A DNA stretch of 42,766 bases from Parasitella parasitica. Its lineage: Eukaryota > Mucoromycota > Mucoromycetes > Mucorales > Mucoraceae. Location of the stretch: positions 135,757-178,522 of the forward strand of contig MU619242.1 in NCBI GenBank assembly GCA_025201805.1, written 5' to 3'. Each line of letters opens with the position of its first letter. Position 1 is the first letter of the stretch. The translations under genes and the position numbers were made by a program. Below the pieces are notes generated by a model. It saw only the letters and a program-made list of their open reading frames with translations. It was not told where the DNA came from and made no database searches. Below, piece by piece: positions 20,705 through 33,500 of the stretch.

Positions 20705-23700
20705 TTTGCCTTTGTTAAAAAATTCCTATGCCTTTTGATAAGGAACATAGAAGATGATTTGTCTGTTCATAATACCATCACTTTATAAATATTCTAAAAA
20801 AATGTAGACCACCATTACCATTGCTCCTCACCTCCACCTTTTTTTTTTTTTTACTTATTATAGAAAAAAGAAACAATATTACGATTTTTCAAAAATAAAT
20901 TCTGTTTCAAATTGTTTTCATTCAAAATACAAAAAGCTTTTGATTTACAACTCGATATGGCTTGTATACTTTAAATTTCATGCAGTTGTTATTATACTGT
21001 TAAAGATTTATAACATAGAAAGTTAGCATTTCTCATAATTCTACAAACAGATGAGCCAGTCTGCGATACTTCTTTACGAAGCTGCTTAAATAAAAACATA
21101 ACATAGCTGTTCAATCTCACCCTCACACCACGATCGATGATAGCAACATCTTTAGCAAATAATTATTCTTCTAACGATGTGAGCGCTCTAGTAGATAGCT
21201 TTTTAAAACTTTCATCTCGCTACGACGATATAAATAAACGATACTTTTTGATCCATTCTTTCTGCTTAAAGCATTACCTATTCAAGATCAGACATGCATA
21301 GCATCCTGGAGTCAGCCTCATCTGATATATAATTTAATCTTACTGTATGGTCTAGATATCAATAGCTCGTTGCAGAAAATGCAAACTTCTATACAAATAT
21401 AAGCACATAACCACCTATAGATCTGCATAAAGAACAAACTAAGCTGTCGGTTTTCGCCTATTAACTGAAGGTTGAATCTCATCTCAATTCCAATATTGAC
21501 ACTGACATTCAAATGGAATTGTATAAAGACTTTTAGAAACCAGGACCAGAGCAATCCTGGCTTCCTTTTCAATCTTTAATAGAGACCCTACGTTCTCCGT
21601 GATATAATCACTTGTAGTCTCTTTATTTAATTGTCTTTGGAAATAATCGTTATTCATATAACTCTCAATGGAGACAGTCCATTACATTTTAAGTAGAAGG
21701 TTATATTGTTGTGATAATAAAGGTTTTAGCGGTGAAGTCCAGAAGATAGGGTAAGTATTATTGATCAGAACAAAGTGAGCTATCACACAAAAAGAATTTT
21801 CGTTGAGAATAAGAGTATGAGCTTCATGTAATGATTCACATATTACATGATGCATTATTTTACATAAAACATTCACTTGATAAAAATAAAGCTTAACTCT
21901 TACCAGATATTGGAACATTGTGGAAATATCTATTAAATTATAGTTCTGTTCATTATTGTTCTGAGTATTACTATAATTAAATCTTATTTAGATTTTACTT
22001 CTACAATTGATCTGCCATTTTTGATTAATATCTATCATCATAAAGGAGCTTATCACCATAAATTACCTCACATGCGATGCTATGAATTACTACTATTCTA
22101 GTAATACCCACGTATACTATGTAGTAAGTAATGTTAGCAATTAGAAATGCCAACTTGACATTAATATATCACATCATTCTACCTTTTTACTGCTACATAA
22201 TTGTATTCAATCAGACTCCAGATAATCCAGGAACATGCTACAAAGATCGCAATCATCAAGACCAAGCTAGTACCGATTTAAGAATACGTAATCCAATGTC
22301 AACAACAAATAGAAGCAACTCCAACACTCGTCAAATCTGCCGTTGGTTCTCTCTTTCTCAATCCTTGTTGCCATGACGCCCTGATGAATAATCCACTATA
22401 ATCTAAGCTCATATCCATTATCATTTATCCTTGGAACACTATTAGTTTTTAAATAATATTTTTATTATCTCTATTATCTAAAATAAATAAATAATAGTTT
22501 TAAAAAGTATTTTTATATCTTCATATACTAATGAGCTCGCAGGAGGAGAGGGTGAGTTACTTCTACCATTGCCTGTTTTTGTGGGCGTTAAACACCCAAA
22601 TGACCTCATTTCAGCTGATGACGTTGGAACCAAGACTAAGTTGCTCTTGATTCTTTTCTCTTGAAAGAAGAGCATCCCATGCGTGTTTTGCTGTGTTATA
22701 GACAAATTTGCTGCGAAAGATAATTGTTCGCATCACGTATATATTTCTTGACTTACAGCAATGCTGAGACTTCCTTTCAGTGTACAGTTCATGCGTCCAA
22801 TGATTTTGTCGCTTTGTAGGTGTTCCAGTGATATTGATGATCGAGATAGAGCTAGCCTGTTTATAGCACTAAATTTTCATCAGAACCACATCATAGAGTA
22901 ACACTTGGGCTACTTTATTGCTGTATCGCAAGGTTTCAGGGTACATGTTTCCTCAAACTATTCAACACATAACATAAAACATTTAGCAAATATACACGGT
23001 CTAAACTAGTTCACTAACAAAGCGGTATTTCTATCCTAGTTAACTTATAAATACTGTACTTGATAAATCAATAAGCTAAATCAGTAGATAAGTCTTATGA
23101 CTGAGCGTAATTGAAGCCTGATGAGTCTATTTTCGCAGATATTTGCACTTGATACGATATTAAAAAGCAATCTTGGAACTGTGCAAATAACACATCGCAA
23201 TGTACATAATTGATACTGCTACAGCACTCACGCCTAATTCACAATATGCAGAGAAATGAAAGAAACATATTAATGCACCAATACATATCAAAGTTTCATT
23301 TACTCGATACTTGTGTTGTCATTCGAATATAGTATCATTCGCTCTTCATCCTAAGCCTCAGATTACAATCGCTCGATTTTAGACTGCTGCCTGCATGAAA
23401 ATAACAGCTCTTGAATAAGGCTTAGTCATTACTAATGGATAAAATTGTCAGGAGATGCCAGCACAGAAATGCAACTATTGTGGCCAGAGCAAAAGACCTA
23501 CATAAAACTTACGTAAGGATATATGTATGGTAAGCCAGTTTAGTTTCCATTCTTTCAAGCTTCTTATCTTGATATCAAGCAACGAAAGTATACAAGTTAC
23601 ATAATTAATATTTGCCATAAACGACAAGTCAATAGTCAACACAAAGGTATCTCTCTTTTTCCAAGTAACAATAAAGGTGAACCCCATTGAATTATGTAAG

Positions 23701-25289
23701 CTGTATTACGGAGGGATGCTTAATGTGGATACAAGCATAAGTTAATTTTAGACCTTTATGTTTGTTGACATCAAGTGTTCCATGAACTTATATTGTTTGT
23801 GCCACCACCACAAGGATAAACTTGGGTAGTTGAAACAAAGCGTACGAAATAGACAGACTTAATACCTTGCAACAAAAAGGAACCATGTTTTTATAATTTC
23901 ACCACATTATATCGACTTAAGCAGCCCTGTTTTTTTTGTTATTTCCCAATTACTTAGTTTTAATATATGTGTAAGTGAATACAGTTTTTAGGAAGCTGTG
24001 CACTGCCATTGCATTAATAATAATTTGCTTGTGAAAGGACAAGGGAATAATCACCCTGATTTCTAATGATTCCCGCGAATTTCCTTTGCGTGTCTTCAAA
24101 TAAAAAGCATGACTACATAGTTTGTTATATAAAGCCCCCTCCCCCCACTTCTACTCTTGGTATTGCGCACCTCTCGCGTCTTCTCCCGGACAAGCTTATG
24201 CCTTTTTAAACAGCATGTCCCTGACCACGTTTTAGCTATTAGTTTACATGCATATACAGGATACAGCAAATGACAATATTATTTGGTATAGACAAGAGAA
24301 TTTTACAGAACATTTCCGATCTCCTTATAATAGTGTTTTGTTCTAGCTGCTGTAGTACCAAATTCATCAGCTCATATTAATTTTAATATTTGGATATATT
24401 ATAAAATAACAAAAATTTGCGCTGGTAGCCATCACAAAACTCAAAAAATGCATGTTTTTATGGGCGGATATGTATTTCTTCTCCATGTTTTAATACAATA
24501 TGTGGGGCAGAAGTGGGGAAGGAAAATAATAATCCAAACCAGTTGTTTTGCAGCGTATTTTAGATGTAAGATGGGGTTTAATGCTTGTAACACAATACCA
24601 CGTTATTTTATGTTAGTTGAAGGCCATTTGATCAACTAAATATAGGCACGCACTGTTGCAAACTTGTGTCAAAAATTCCCATTCAAACTGCTTGCCTCAG
24701 CCATCCAATAAAAGATAAACAATAAGTCTATATAAGGCATATCTTCAGTGAAGTGAAGTATGATTGAGGAAATACATCGGTCATATCTTGTAAGACATGA
24801 GCCAAATAAACTTCCCCACAATAATATGTTTTTATTATTCCGCAACATCCTGGCTATAGAAACCATACACATTTAGCAGGGGGACAGAATTAAGGTTGGA
24901 AAGAAAAAGACTCTGTGTCAAAGACATTTCATGAATGAAGTCAACGAGCGAAGAGTTCAAATTTATGCACTCATGCACGAATAAATACAAGGTTCTTCCG
25001 CATCGTATATCTTGTGAAATTCATCTCAATTCTCATATCAAGACATCCTTCTTTTTTTGTAGCGATGGCTATTTCATTGGATAATTTGATGGAATACCGC
25101 ACGCTCCCACACTTATGACTCTAAATTTCACTAATCTACCGAATCGAGTTGACGGGGGAAGCAAGAGGTGGGGGTTTAGTGACCCTGAGAAAATCCTTTT
25201 GGTGGACGGGAAGTTGTTGGAAGCAAAAACCCTGTTTAAAAACTGTTCTGGTTCTTCTTTTTCCCTTTCCTTTTTATTTTCTACAACAA
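20705..25289. other. Gene-poor AT-rich region
   Basis: About 4.6 kb. Only short frames on both strands (such as 22131-22376 plus and 22705-22478 minus), none resembling a known family. One promoter-like stretch is seen at 24125-24190 (TATATAAAG, then a C/T-rich run) but no open frame follows. Could be decayed DNA, noncoding transcription or long regulatory sequence for the zinc finger gene. Confidence 0.6.
24126..24134 (+). promoter_or_regulatory. TATA-like box followed by a pyrimidine-rich stretch, no ORF
   Basis: TATATAAAG followed by a C/T-rich initiator-like run. The first ATG after it opens only a four-codon frame (MPF stop). It may start a noncoding or leader transcript more than 1.1 kb before the zinc finger gene. 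Confidence 0.25.
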
Positions 25290-26627
25290 ATGTCTGATTT
25301 CAATTATACTCTGACAAAGGATGCTGCCAAAGCAGTGCCGCTGTATCATCATGAGCAAGTGCCATTTCATTCATTCTCTCGCTCTACCTCAGCCAATAGC
25401 AATAACACGTCAAATGTCAATTTAATGGCTGCAACCACACCACCTTTAATGACAAATAGTATGAAGCAAGAGCAACAGCAAAATCCCATCTCCGGAGATC
25501 TGCAGGACATTATCTACAGCTACCAATCTCAACCTGAATTGTTGAGGTTAATATTGCTGAGCAAGCTAGAAGAGGACAAAAGAAGAGCTGAAGAGGCCAA
25601 ATTGCGGGCAAAAGAGCTTGATCTGTTTCTAACCCAACAGCAGCAGCAGCAGCAGCAGCACCCCAACGGTAATGAACCTGAGGGACCCATGACATTTGCC
25701 AACAACATCAACAATACCAACACAAGCTATCAAAATCAAGTCTATAATAACAATTCATTCACAATGCATCCTACTCCACCAATGAGCGCAAATTCATCTA
25801 CAGATGGTAGAATGTACCATCACATGCGACGCACAAGTTTAGACGCAATATTGGCGTCACCAACACATTGTGCTCCAACGCCTCTTTTGCAACAGCAGCA
25901 GCAGCAGCAGCAGCCAAATCATCGAAGGGACTCTACGTTAGGCTCCTCGTTCACTGGCAGTGCTGATTCTGATGAATTTGATGACCGAACTGCAACAACT
26001 ACCCCAGTCTCCGCATCTTCACTGCTTCAAATGGAGAGGTAAATATTTTTTGTTATCCCGAGTCAGTATAACATTACTAATATATGTTACATACAAACCT
26101 TACTACAGCTACGGATCTGCTGCTGTTATCATGTCATCACTTCAGAACAGCAATAGCGACAAGCTCTCGCCAGACTACCATCTCGATGATGGCTCATTTA
26201 CAAACTCATTGCACCAGCATAGCCAACATCATCTAGATAATCGATCGCTCCTAAATGCTAACGCCTCTGTGAGGTATGATTTCCCTCCTCGCCCACGACG
26301 ACGAAGAGAAATGCAAGCCATTACAAAAATTGTTGAAACAAGAGAATACCCTTATGTCGACGGATATTTCTGGAAGAACAATGGTAATACCGTGCAGAAA
26401 AAGACTGGTAACAAGAGTGTTTATTACAAGTGTTCCAACAGTAATAAGGTATGGCTTGGTAATGAACATGCTGGGTAGAGTATATTTATCTCAATCGTTA
26501 TTATTTTATGTAGGGTTGTCCAGTAAATAAGACAGTAACCTGGAAGGATCATGGCGAATACCTCATCAAATACCGCGGTGAACATCTTGTAGACTGTAAC
26601 AAGGTTCAAAGAATCGTGGATGTCTAA
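25290..26627 (+). CDS. WRKY/GCM-superfamily-like zinc finger protein
   Basis: Predicted DNA-binding regulator. Exons 25290-26038, 26109-26448 and 26514-26627 give 400 residues. The N-terminal part is Asn/Gln/Ser-rich, with a charged helix at about 82-114 (LSKLEEDKRRAEEAKLRAKE) likely to form a coiled coil, and two poly-Q runs coded by CAG repeats (near 25638 and 25890). A basic RPRRRR cluster (311-316) precedes the C-terminal domain. That domain reads DGYFWKNNGNT (334-344), then YYKC, GCPV and YRGEH, aligning with plant WRKY domains. Zinc ligands are C358, C365, H387 and C391 (C-x6-C-x21-H-x3-C). The plant WRKYGQK strand is replaced by WKNNGNT, so the DNA site should differ. A phase-0 intron splits the finger just before GCPV. 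FLYWCH or GCM fingers are the main alternatives, but GCPV-x-K spacing favours WRKY. The start is the only sensible in-frame ATG. Confidence 0.85.
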
Positions 26628-27634
26628 ATTCACTATAATGCCCCACTTTTTTTTTTATGTAACATATGTAATGACCACTGCTCCCACTCTCTTCCCTCTA
26701 TACTATTACCCTAGTTATTTAATGTATTTTTATCATGTTCTTTCGACCATCCCAAACTGGATTTGGAATTTCTGCTTTTCCCCCCTTTTTTTCTTCTACA
26801 ATTATCCTTCTGATTTCTTTCTAAACATCTAATGTAAATATTTGAAAGTCTCGAAAATCAACAATAAAATCAACAAGTATCCAAAGCCATCTACCCTGGA
26901 AAGAAATGATTAAATTATGCTGGCGAATCGCGCTCTCCATTCTATTTGTACTAATAAAGCTATATCAACGGTAATTATTGCAAGTAAAGTACCATGGTTT
27001 GAATTTTTGGATCGAAGGATTGTATCCCATCAGATTTTAAAATCCCTGATTAAGTGTTACATTAACGGTATGCTCTTAAAGGTTAGATCTTTTCGTTTAC
27101 ACGAGTATAATATTATAACTATAACAAACAGACAATCTCAAGTTCAAGCTTCTTTTAAGTCAATCAAGGACAACAACTTGTTATTCGACTCTATCCGAGA
27201 GTTTGGCATTTGAGTGCATATTTATTAGTAACACCTCAATTATCTCGGTATGTTAAATTATACAATGTATTATGGACAATTGCCTGTTCTATTTTTTGGA
27301 TAAACGCGCTTGAAAGACTAATTTATTCTGCCAAATTAGGCAAAATTAAAATATGCACAAAGCAAAGAACTACTATTATATAATTGGTATATATTTTGTT
27401 CATCTGGGCGTTTCCGTTCCTACCGCAAAGCCACGTAGATCAAATGCGATGGTATGTTCAAAATACTTATAAACCTCTATACACTTTGCTACGACAAAAA
27501 ATCGGGTTTGCATTAAATCATCAGATGCCTTTGTCTCAATTTAACGTTGAGTTTCCAATAAATGCTGTCTTTGGTAGAAAAATTCAAGCAATGCATTGTG
27601 ATCATCTGTTGTATAGTGGTCAGTGTCATTATTG

Positions 27635-27641
27635 TCACGTG
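27635..27641 (+). promoter_or_regulatory. TCACGTG site upstream of the endopolyphosphatase-type gene
   Basis: CACGTG core 438 nt before the ATG at 28079. This core is bound by Pho4-type and Cbf1-type bHLH factors in yeast. The 5' T favours Cbf1. Distance and lack of further sites keep this weak. Confidence 0.2.
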
Positions 27642-27870
27642 CTTTGTAATGTGGCTCTATTGTGTCTGTTGAGGGTTATTGCTTTACTGCGAAACATCCA
27701 ATGAAAATCCAAAAGCTCATTGTAATACAAAATCGCATTGTTTAAATATACAAGCGTTGGAGTGAACCGGTCATTTATCTTATAGGTATGTTGAACGCAC
27801 CCAATCATTCAAAATGACCTTGCTGCATTAATTAGGAAGCTATAATCTCTCAGTCCGGTATGCTCGAGTA

Positions 27871-27900
27871 AATAAAATAAAATAAAATAAAATAAAATAA
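27871..27900 (+). repeat. (AATAA)6 microsatellite
   Basis: Six exact copies of AATAA, with partial units on both sides. Confidence 0.95.
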
Positions 27901-28027
27901 AGGGATGCCGCATGTGATTTGACAATCACCACTTTTCTGTGTATGATCCTAATTGTTTTCTAAATCAAGTAATTTTTGTAATTAAGGTACCAGCTCATGT
28001 GGGGCCTGAAATGCCAAAAATCGAACG

Positions 28028-28037
28028 TATATATAAA
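28028..28037 (+). promoter_or_regulatory. TATA box
   Basis: TATATATAAA ends 41 nt before the ATG at 28079. The short leader suggests a well-defined core promoter. Confidence 0.55.
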
Positions 28038-28078
28038 GCCTGCTTTTAACTCATTTTCTTTTCATTTGATAAAACAGT

Positions 28079-29596
28079 ATGGTCCTACTTAAATTCTTTG
28101 GATGCGTCGCTGCTAGTGTTCTACTTTTAAATATTGCAGTTGTCAATGCAGTCCCTATGAATGAAGCGCAGCCTCTAATTAAGCGAGGCTCAAAGCTGCA
28201 TGGCAAATTTCTTCACATTACAGGTACTTTTCACTACTTAGCAGATCCACAGAACAGTGACTTATGGCTCTAATACATAGATATTCACATTGACCCTCTT
28301 TACTTGGAGGGCGCTGACCCTGATTCATATTGCCACAAGCACGGCAAGAAACGATCCTCAGAGTCTGGAAAGTTTGGAGCTTTAGGAACAGATTGCGACA
28401 CACCTCAAGCTCTTGTCGACGCTACTTTTAAATTTCTCAAGAAATCCGTTAAAGACATTGATTTCATCATTTACACTGGTGACACTGCCCGGCATGTGAG
28501 TTCATTTAAATTGTACGACCATTAAGCTTGCAAAACTAAACTATATTTCAAAAAGGATCGCGATGATAACCACCCAATAACTCAAAAAGAAATACTCAAA
28601 GCTCACACTACCGTTATGAAGTATTTCAAGAAAGCTTACGACACTACCCATGTACCTTACATCCCTACAATTGGCAATAACGACGGCTTTAACCACAATG
28701 ATGTCAAGAAGAACGACAAGATCTTCAAAAGGCTCGAGTCCATCTGGGAGCCCCTCAGTCTCAACCTGACCTCGGCATTTACTCATGGCGGCTATTATAT
28801 TCAGGAAGTAATCAAGGGGAAGCTTTCTATTGTCAACCTGAATACCATGTATTTCTTCGAGAAAAACGACGAGGTTGATGATTGCGATTCGTCTAGCAGT
28901 GCTGCTACTATTCAAATGAAGTGGTTGACCCACGTATTGCAGCTTTATTCTAAAAAGAAAGACCATCAGCTTTATTTAATGGGTCATGTTCCACCTATCG
29001 ATGACGATGGATCGAAGCTCTACAAAGACAAATGTTACAAAGAATACATGAAACTGCTTGGAAAATATGGCAGCACTATTTCTGGGCATTTTACTGGTCA
29101 TACTAACGGTAATTATCATTGCATACATACCCGATTAAATAAGAGAACTATAATGCTGACAGTATTTCACACATTAGATGATAGTTTGAATGCTGTAATC
29201 TCTGATGGCGGCAATAGCAAATACACTACTATGGCCGCTGATGACGATGATGCAGAAGATGAACATAAGAAACTGAAAAAGACCTCTGTTGGGCTTTTCA
29301 ATGCTCCTTCTGTTGTCCCTAAGAACAACCCAGCTCTCCGAGTGTATACCTACAATACCGGAAAAGCTGACAACTATCCTGTAGGCACTATCCGTGATTG
29401 GCATCAGTATTATGTTGACCTTGAAAAGGCCAACGATGATAGAAATGCCAAATTCCAACTCGAATATCAAGCATCTAAGCTCTATGGCGTCAACCATTTT
29501 GACGGCTCTGGTGTTGGCAAGGCCATTATGAAAATTGCTAGCGACAAAAAAGCTCGCAAACTGTACAAAAAGTATGCAAAGGTCTCTTCTAAATAA
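28079..29596 (+). CDS. PPN1: Endopolyphosphatase-type calcineurin-like phosphoesterase (Ppn1 family)
   Basis: Expected to cleave internal bonds of polyphosphate in the vacuole; acid sphingomyelinase-like phosphodiesterases are the sister group. Exons 28079-28223, 28281-28495, 28556-29108 and 29178-29596 give 443 residues. A hydrophobic N terminus (to about residue 24) is a signal peptide or anchor. Metal-binding blocks are in order: D49-I-H-x-D53, GDTARHD (115-121), GNND (160-163), GHVPP (H264) and GHFTGHTN (H298, H302). All catalytic residues are present. The last intron is 69 nt, without stops and in frame, so retention would add 23 residues straight after GHTN. The protein is shorter than yeast Ppn1 (674 residues). 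The C-terminal third has an acidic DDDDAEDEHKK loop, possibly a protease-processing site. Substrate is inferred from family. Confidence 0.88.
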
Positions 29597-30575
29597 TCTG
29601 CCCCAGCCATCTTACCGCCTGACTGTCCTTACATGTACCTCTTTTCCTCTCGGTTATCACTGCACTGTCTATTGCTGGCCAATTTTCAGAGTGATTTTAT
29701 ATAGAATTGTACATTACTACCCGTATATACTCCATTCCTTTTCTCTGCTAAATCCCTCCCCTTTTTTTTAAGTATAATAGAATATGAAAATGCTCATTGA
29801 TTTTCACCTATAAATTATTGAATGACTCTTGAGTTAGTTATTATACTATTTCGATAAGGAGGATGACCAGTGTGGCCATTTGTTTTATGCTCATTGAACT
29901 ATATACATTTTTTCACTTATTGACAAAGAGCCACGTCCAATGTTGAATGTAATGATTAATACTGTAAATTAAATTGATAATTTTTATAGAAATCCATGTG
30001 CATGATGAGCCAGAAGCTCTAATACGGTACTTCAATCAAGATTTATCCATATGACACACATTTCTCAAAATGAATTGCAACTAGAATAAAGATAACCATG
30101 CTGCTGATGAAACCAACTGTACGATGAATATGTATGCATAATAATTGCTTCGCTTACTATATTTTCTATTATTTAAGACAACTTATAATGGCTCAAGTAT
30201 ATTTTACAAACAATGTTTACTACTGTATTCCACAAGGATGAGACTATTCTGCATGTCAAACGTTAGAGATGAACATCTGTCGGTTAATACATACGGACAA
30301 CAATGTTCAATTTCAAAGCAGAAAGTCTGTAGTTAGATTTTCAAGTATTTCTGCTCTGGGTTGCTAATATTTTTTGTGGTTGAATGGTGCTTTGACCATG
30401 GCACAATGCTTTACTTGAATGCCACTTCTGACGATCATTGAAAGCATCAACTGCATGATCAAAAAGGGGCACGCCACTGTGACCCTTTATCCTACGCTCA
30501 TGTTTCCAGACAAAGGGAAAAAAAAAAAAAAAAAAAATATTATTAAATTGGAAGAACCTTCTTTACGATTTTATC
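29597..30575. other. Intergenic region
   Basis: AT-rich, no gene seen. It ends in a 20-A run (30518-30537) 38 nt before the RRP5 start; such poly(dA:dT) tracts keep promoters nucleosome-free in yeast. Confidence 0.6.
30518..30537 (+). repeat. Poly(dA) tract in the RRP5 promoter
   Basis: Twenty consecutive A residues just before the start codon at 30576. Likely a nucleosome-excluding element or part of an A-rich leader. Confidence 0.6.
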
Positions 30576-33500
30576 ATGGCTGGTAAAAGAAAGATCAGCG
30601 CTAAAAGCGAAAACAATGCTTCTGCAGTGACAATTGCTGCGCATACCGAAGAAAGTTTTCCTCGTGGTGGCGCTAGTGCTTTGACTCCTCTTGAGCATCG
30701 AGAAATTTCAAACAAGGTTGCCAAGGATCTTTTTGCCTCGGTAAGGGCATTCAAAATGTTTTCACATGTACTTGTCAAGTACTGACATTTCTCCTTCCAT
30801 AGAGCAAAGCTTCAGAAGCAGCTTCAAATGCTGATAGTGATGAGCCAGCTAAAAAAAAGAGAAAGCCTTCCAAAAAGGCCAAAAAAGCTGTCGCTGTCAA
30901 AGATGAAAAACCGAAGTCTGACAAGGTTTATATCGAACAGTTGAACTTTAAGGTACAGTTGTGTTTGTGTGTGTTGGATATGTAGGGCTGTACGTCTCAT
31001 ATCAAAGTATCATACATAGAAATTGACAGTAGGAACTGCATTTCTGGGATGCATTTCTCACATCAACGAGTTGGATTTGTTTGTTTCATTGCCACATCAA
31101 CTTGTCGGTGTTGTTCCCATCACCGAAATCTCTGACGCTATTTCAGCCATTGTCGAGAAAGTAGCCAACGAGGATGAGGATGAGGACATGGAAGGTGGAT
31201 CTGCTACTGCATTGCCCAACCTGGCTGATTTGTTCCATGTGGGTCAATGGGTGTATTGTAAGATTACAGCACTCCAAACAGAGGGAAAGAAGGTTGTTGA
31301 ATTGAGCCTGAAGCCCAGCCTTGTCAATGAAGATATCGACAAGGTTGACATTACACCTGGTGTTGTATGTATTATGTAAATCCAAACCAAAGCTGTTATT
31401 TAACAGTTGTTTTCTTCCCTTCATATTTAGACTTTAGGCGCAACTGTCAAGAGCGTTGAAGATCATGGTTATGTTTTGGATTTGGGCCTCAAAGACTTGA
31501 CCGGCTTCTTGCCCCTCAAAGAGTCAAAGAGCTATATCAAAAAATACAACCGCGGTGAGGAGCTTGCTGTTGGTCAGTACGTTGAGTGTGCCATTGAAAA
31601 GAAAGATGCCCGCACAGCTAATGTCACCATCGACCGTACAAAGATTGAGCATGCTGTCGTTGAAGATCCCTTTTCCCGTGTCACATCAGTTCTTCCCGGC
31701 CAGTTGGTTAGCGGTGTCATTGACGCTATACAAAGCAACGGATTAGGTGTCAAAATGCAAGGCCTTTACGCTACCACCATCGACCAATCTCACATCCCTG
31801 CCTCTCAAGATATTGAAAAGGAATACAAATTGGGACAAAGCATTAACTTCCGTACCTTGTTTACTATCCTCAACACCGAAGAAAAGAAAATCGGCGGCTC
31901 TGTTCTCCCTCACGTACTGGAATTGGATGTTCCTACCGTTGCTGGCGACAAGAAGTCTGACAAGTTTATTGCTCAGGTTTTCCCTGCTGGTTCTTTCCTG
32001 GAAAAAGTCCAAGTGGCCCGTGTCAATAAAACAGGTGTTTGGGTTACTTTGGATGGCGTTTCTGGTGTATCCGGGTACGTCCATGTGTCTCGTCTTTCCG
32101 ATGAGCGAATCGAAACCGTTTCTGGTGCTACTGGCAAATTCAAAATTGGCAGCGTTCACCGTGCTCGTGTGCTGACATACAATCCTGTTGATGCTCTGCT
32201 TGTCTTGACGTTGCAGCCGAGCGTCTTGGCTGAAAAATTCTTGCGTGTCGCTGATATTGAGATTGGTTCCATGGTCGAATGCGAGGTGGAAAAGCTGATC
32301 CCTGCTGGCATCATTGTCAAGGTCTCCAAATCCATTAGCGGCCTAGTACCTACTATGCACATGGCTGATGTCAAACTTACTCGTCCTGAATTCAAGTTCA
32401 AGGCTGGCAAAAAGATCCAATGCCGCGTCATCAAGGTGGATCTGATCAAGCAAAAGGTCTTTTTGACTCTCAAGAAATCTCTGCTCAACAGCGAATATCC
32501 CATCTTTAAGGATATCAACGAGGTGAAAGTAGATGATGTCAGTCATGGCGTTATTGTTGCCATCAAGAACAATGGTTGTGTCGTCTCTTATTACAATAAC
32601 CTGACGGCCTTTGCTCCTGGTGGTGAAATGACCGAAACTCATGTTGCTAATTTGGGCGAGATCTTCAATGTTGGCCAGACCGTCAAGACTACTGTGCTGA
32701 ATGTGAATCCCGAGGAAAACAAAATGCTCGTTTCCTTCATCAACAGTAAGAAGAAGGCTGAAAAAAAGGCCCAAGACAAGGCCAAGCTCGATGCTAAGCA
32801 CGAAGCCAAGAACGATACTCTAGCTCCTGGAAAAATTATCACTGCCACCATCAAGTCTATCAAAAAGAATCACATTACATTGTCTCTCCCCAACGAGCTG
32901 GAAGGCCGTATTCATGTCTCTGAAGTGTACAACTCATTTGACGAGATCAAGAACCCCAAATCCCCCTTGAGCCAGTTCAGATCCAAGCAGGAAATCCAAG
33001 TCAAGATCCTGGGCGTTCGCAACACCAAACTTAACACTTATCTGCCTATTACCCATGCTGCCAAGGTTAAGCAACATGTAGATTGCTCGCTTTGCTTAGA
33101 AAGCAAGGATGATGAGAGTGCTCGTGAAATGCGCAACATCAAGGTGGGCGATGAGTTTATTGGCTTCATCTCTGACATTCATGATGCCTATGCTCGTGTC
33201 AGCGTTAGCTCGCATACTATTGGCACCATGCAGAAGCAACTGGCCTCTTCAGACCCCAACGTCTGCAATAACCTCTCAAAGCACTTTGTCTCTGGTCAAG
33301 CTATTCGTGCCGTTGTTCTTGCTGTCGATGCCAATAAAAATACGATTGAGTTCATGAATGCTGAAGACCCCAAGGCCCCCCGCATCACTGATATTTCTGA
33401 TTTAGAGCCAGGTCAGATTATGAATGCTGTAATCAAATATACCAACAAGCTCAATGGCGTCTCTGTCAACATAACTAGCAAAATTGCTGGTAAAGCTTAC

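Larger units (their letters stand above)
26628..28078. other. Intergenic region with AATAA microsatellite
   Basis: About 1.45 kb. Frames at 26917-27213 and 27384-27704 (98 and 106 codons) have no family resemblance and I do not call them. A microsatellite lies at 27871-27900 and a TCACGTG site at 27635-27641. Confidence 0.6.

Noticed and set aside
22131..22376. Plus-strand 81-codon frame
   Set aside because: No similarity to known proteins; isolated in AT-rich DNA.
22478..22705. Minus-strand frame with a Ser/Pro-rich end in the gene-poor region
   Set aside because: Could be a gene remnant, but no motif can be named and no start or partner exon is seen.
26917..27704. Open frames of 98 and 106 codons (26917-27213 and 27384-27704)
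   Set aside because: No family resemblance, no promoter or splice logic, AT-rich composition like random frames; the Cys/His cluster in the second does not form a known finger.
30518..30537. 20-A run as the tail of a retroposed copy
   Set aside because: No target-site duplication or element body upstream; better explained as a promoter poly(dA) tract.
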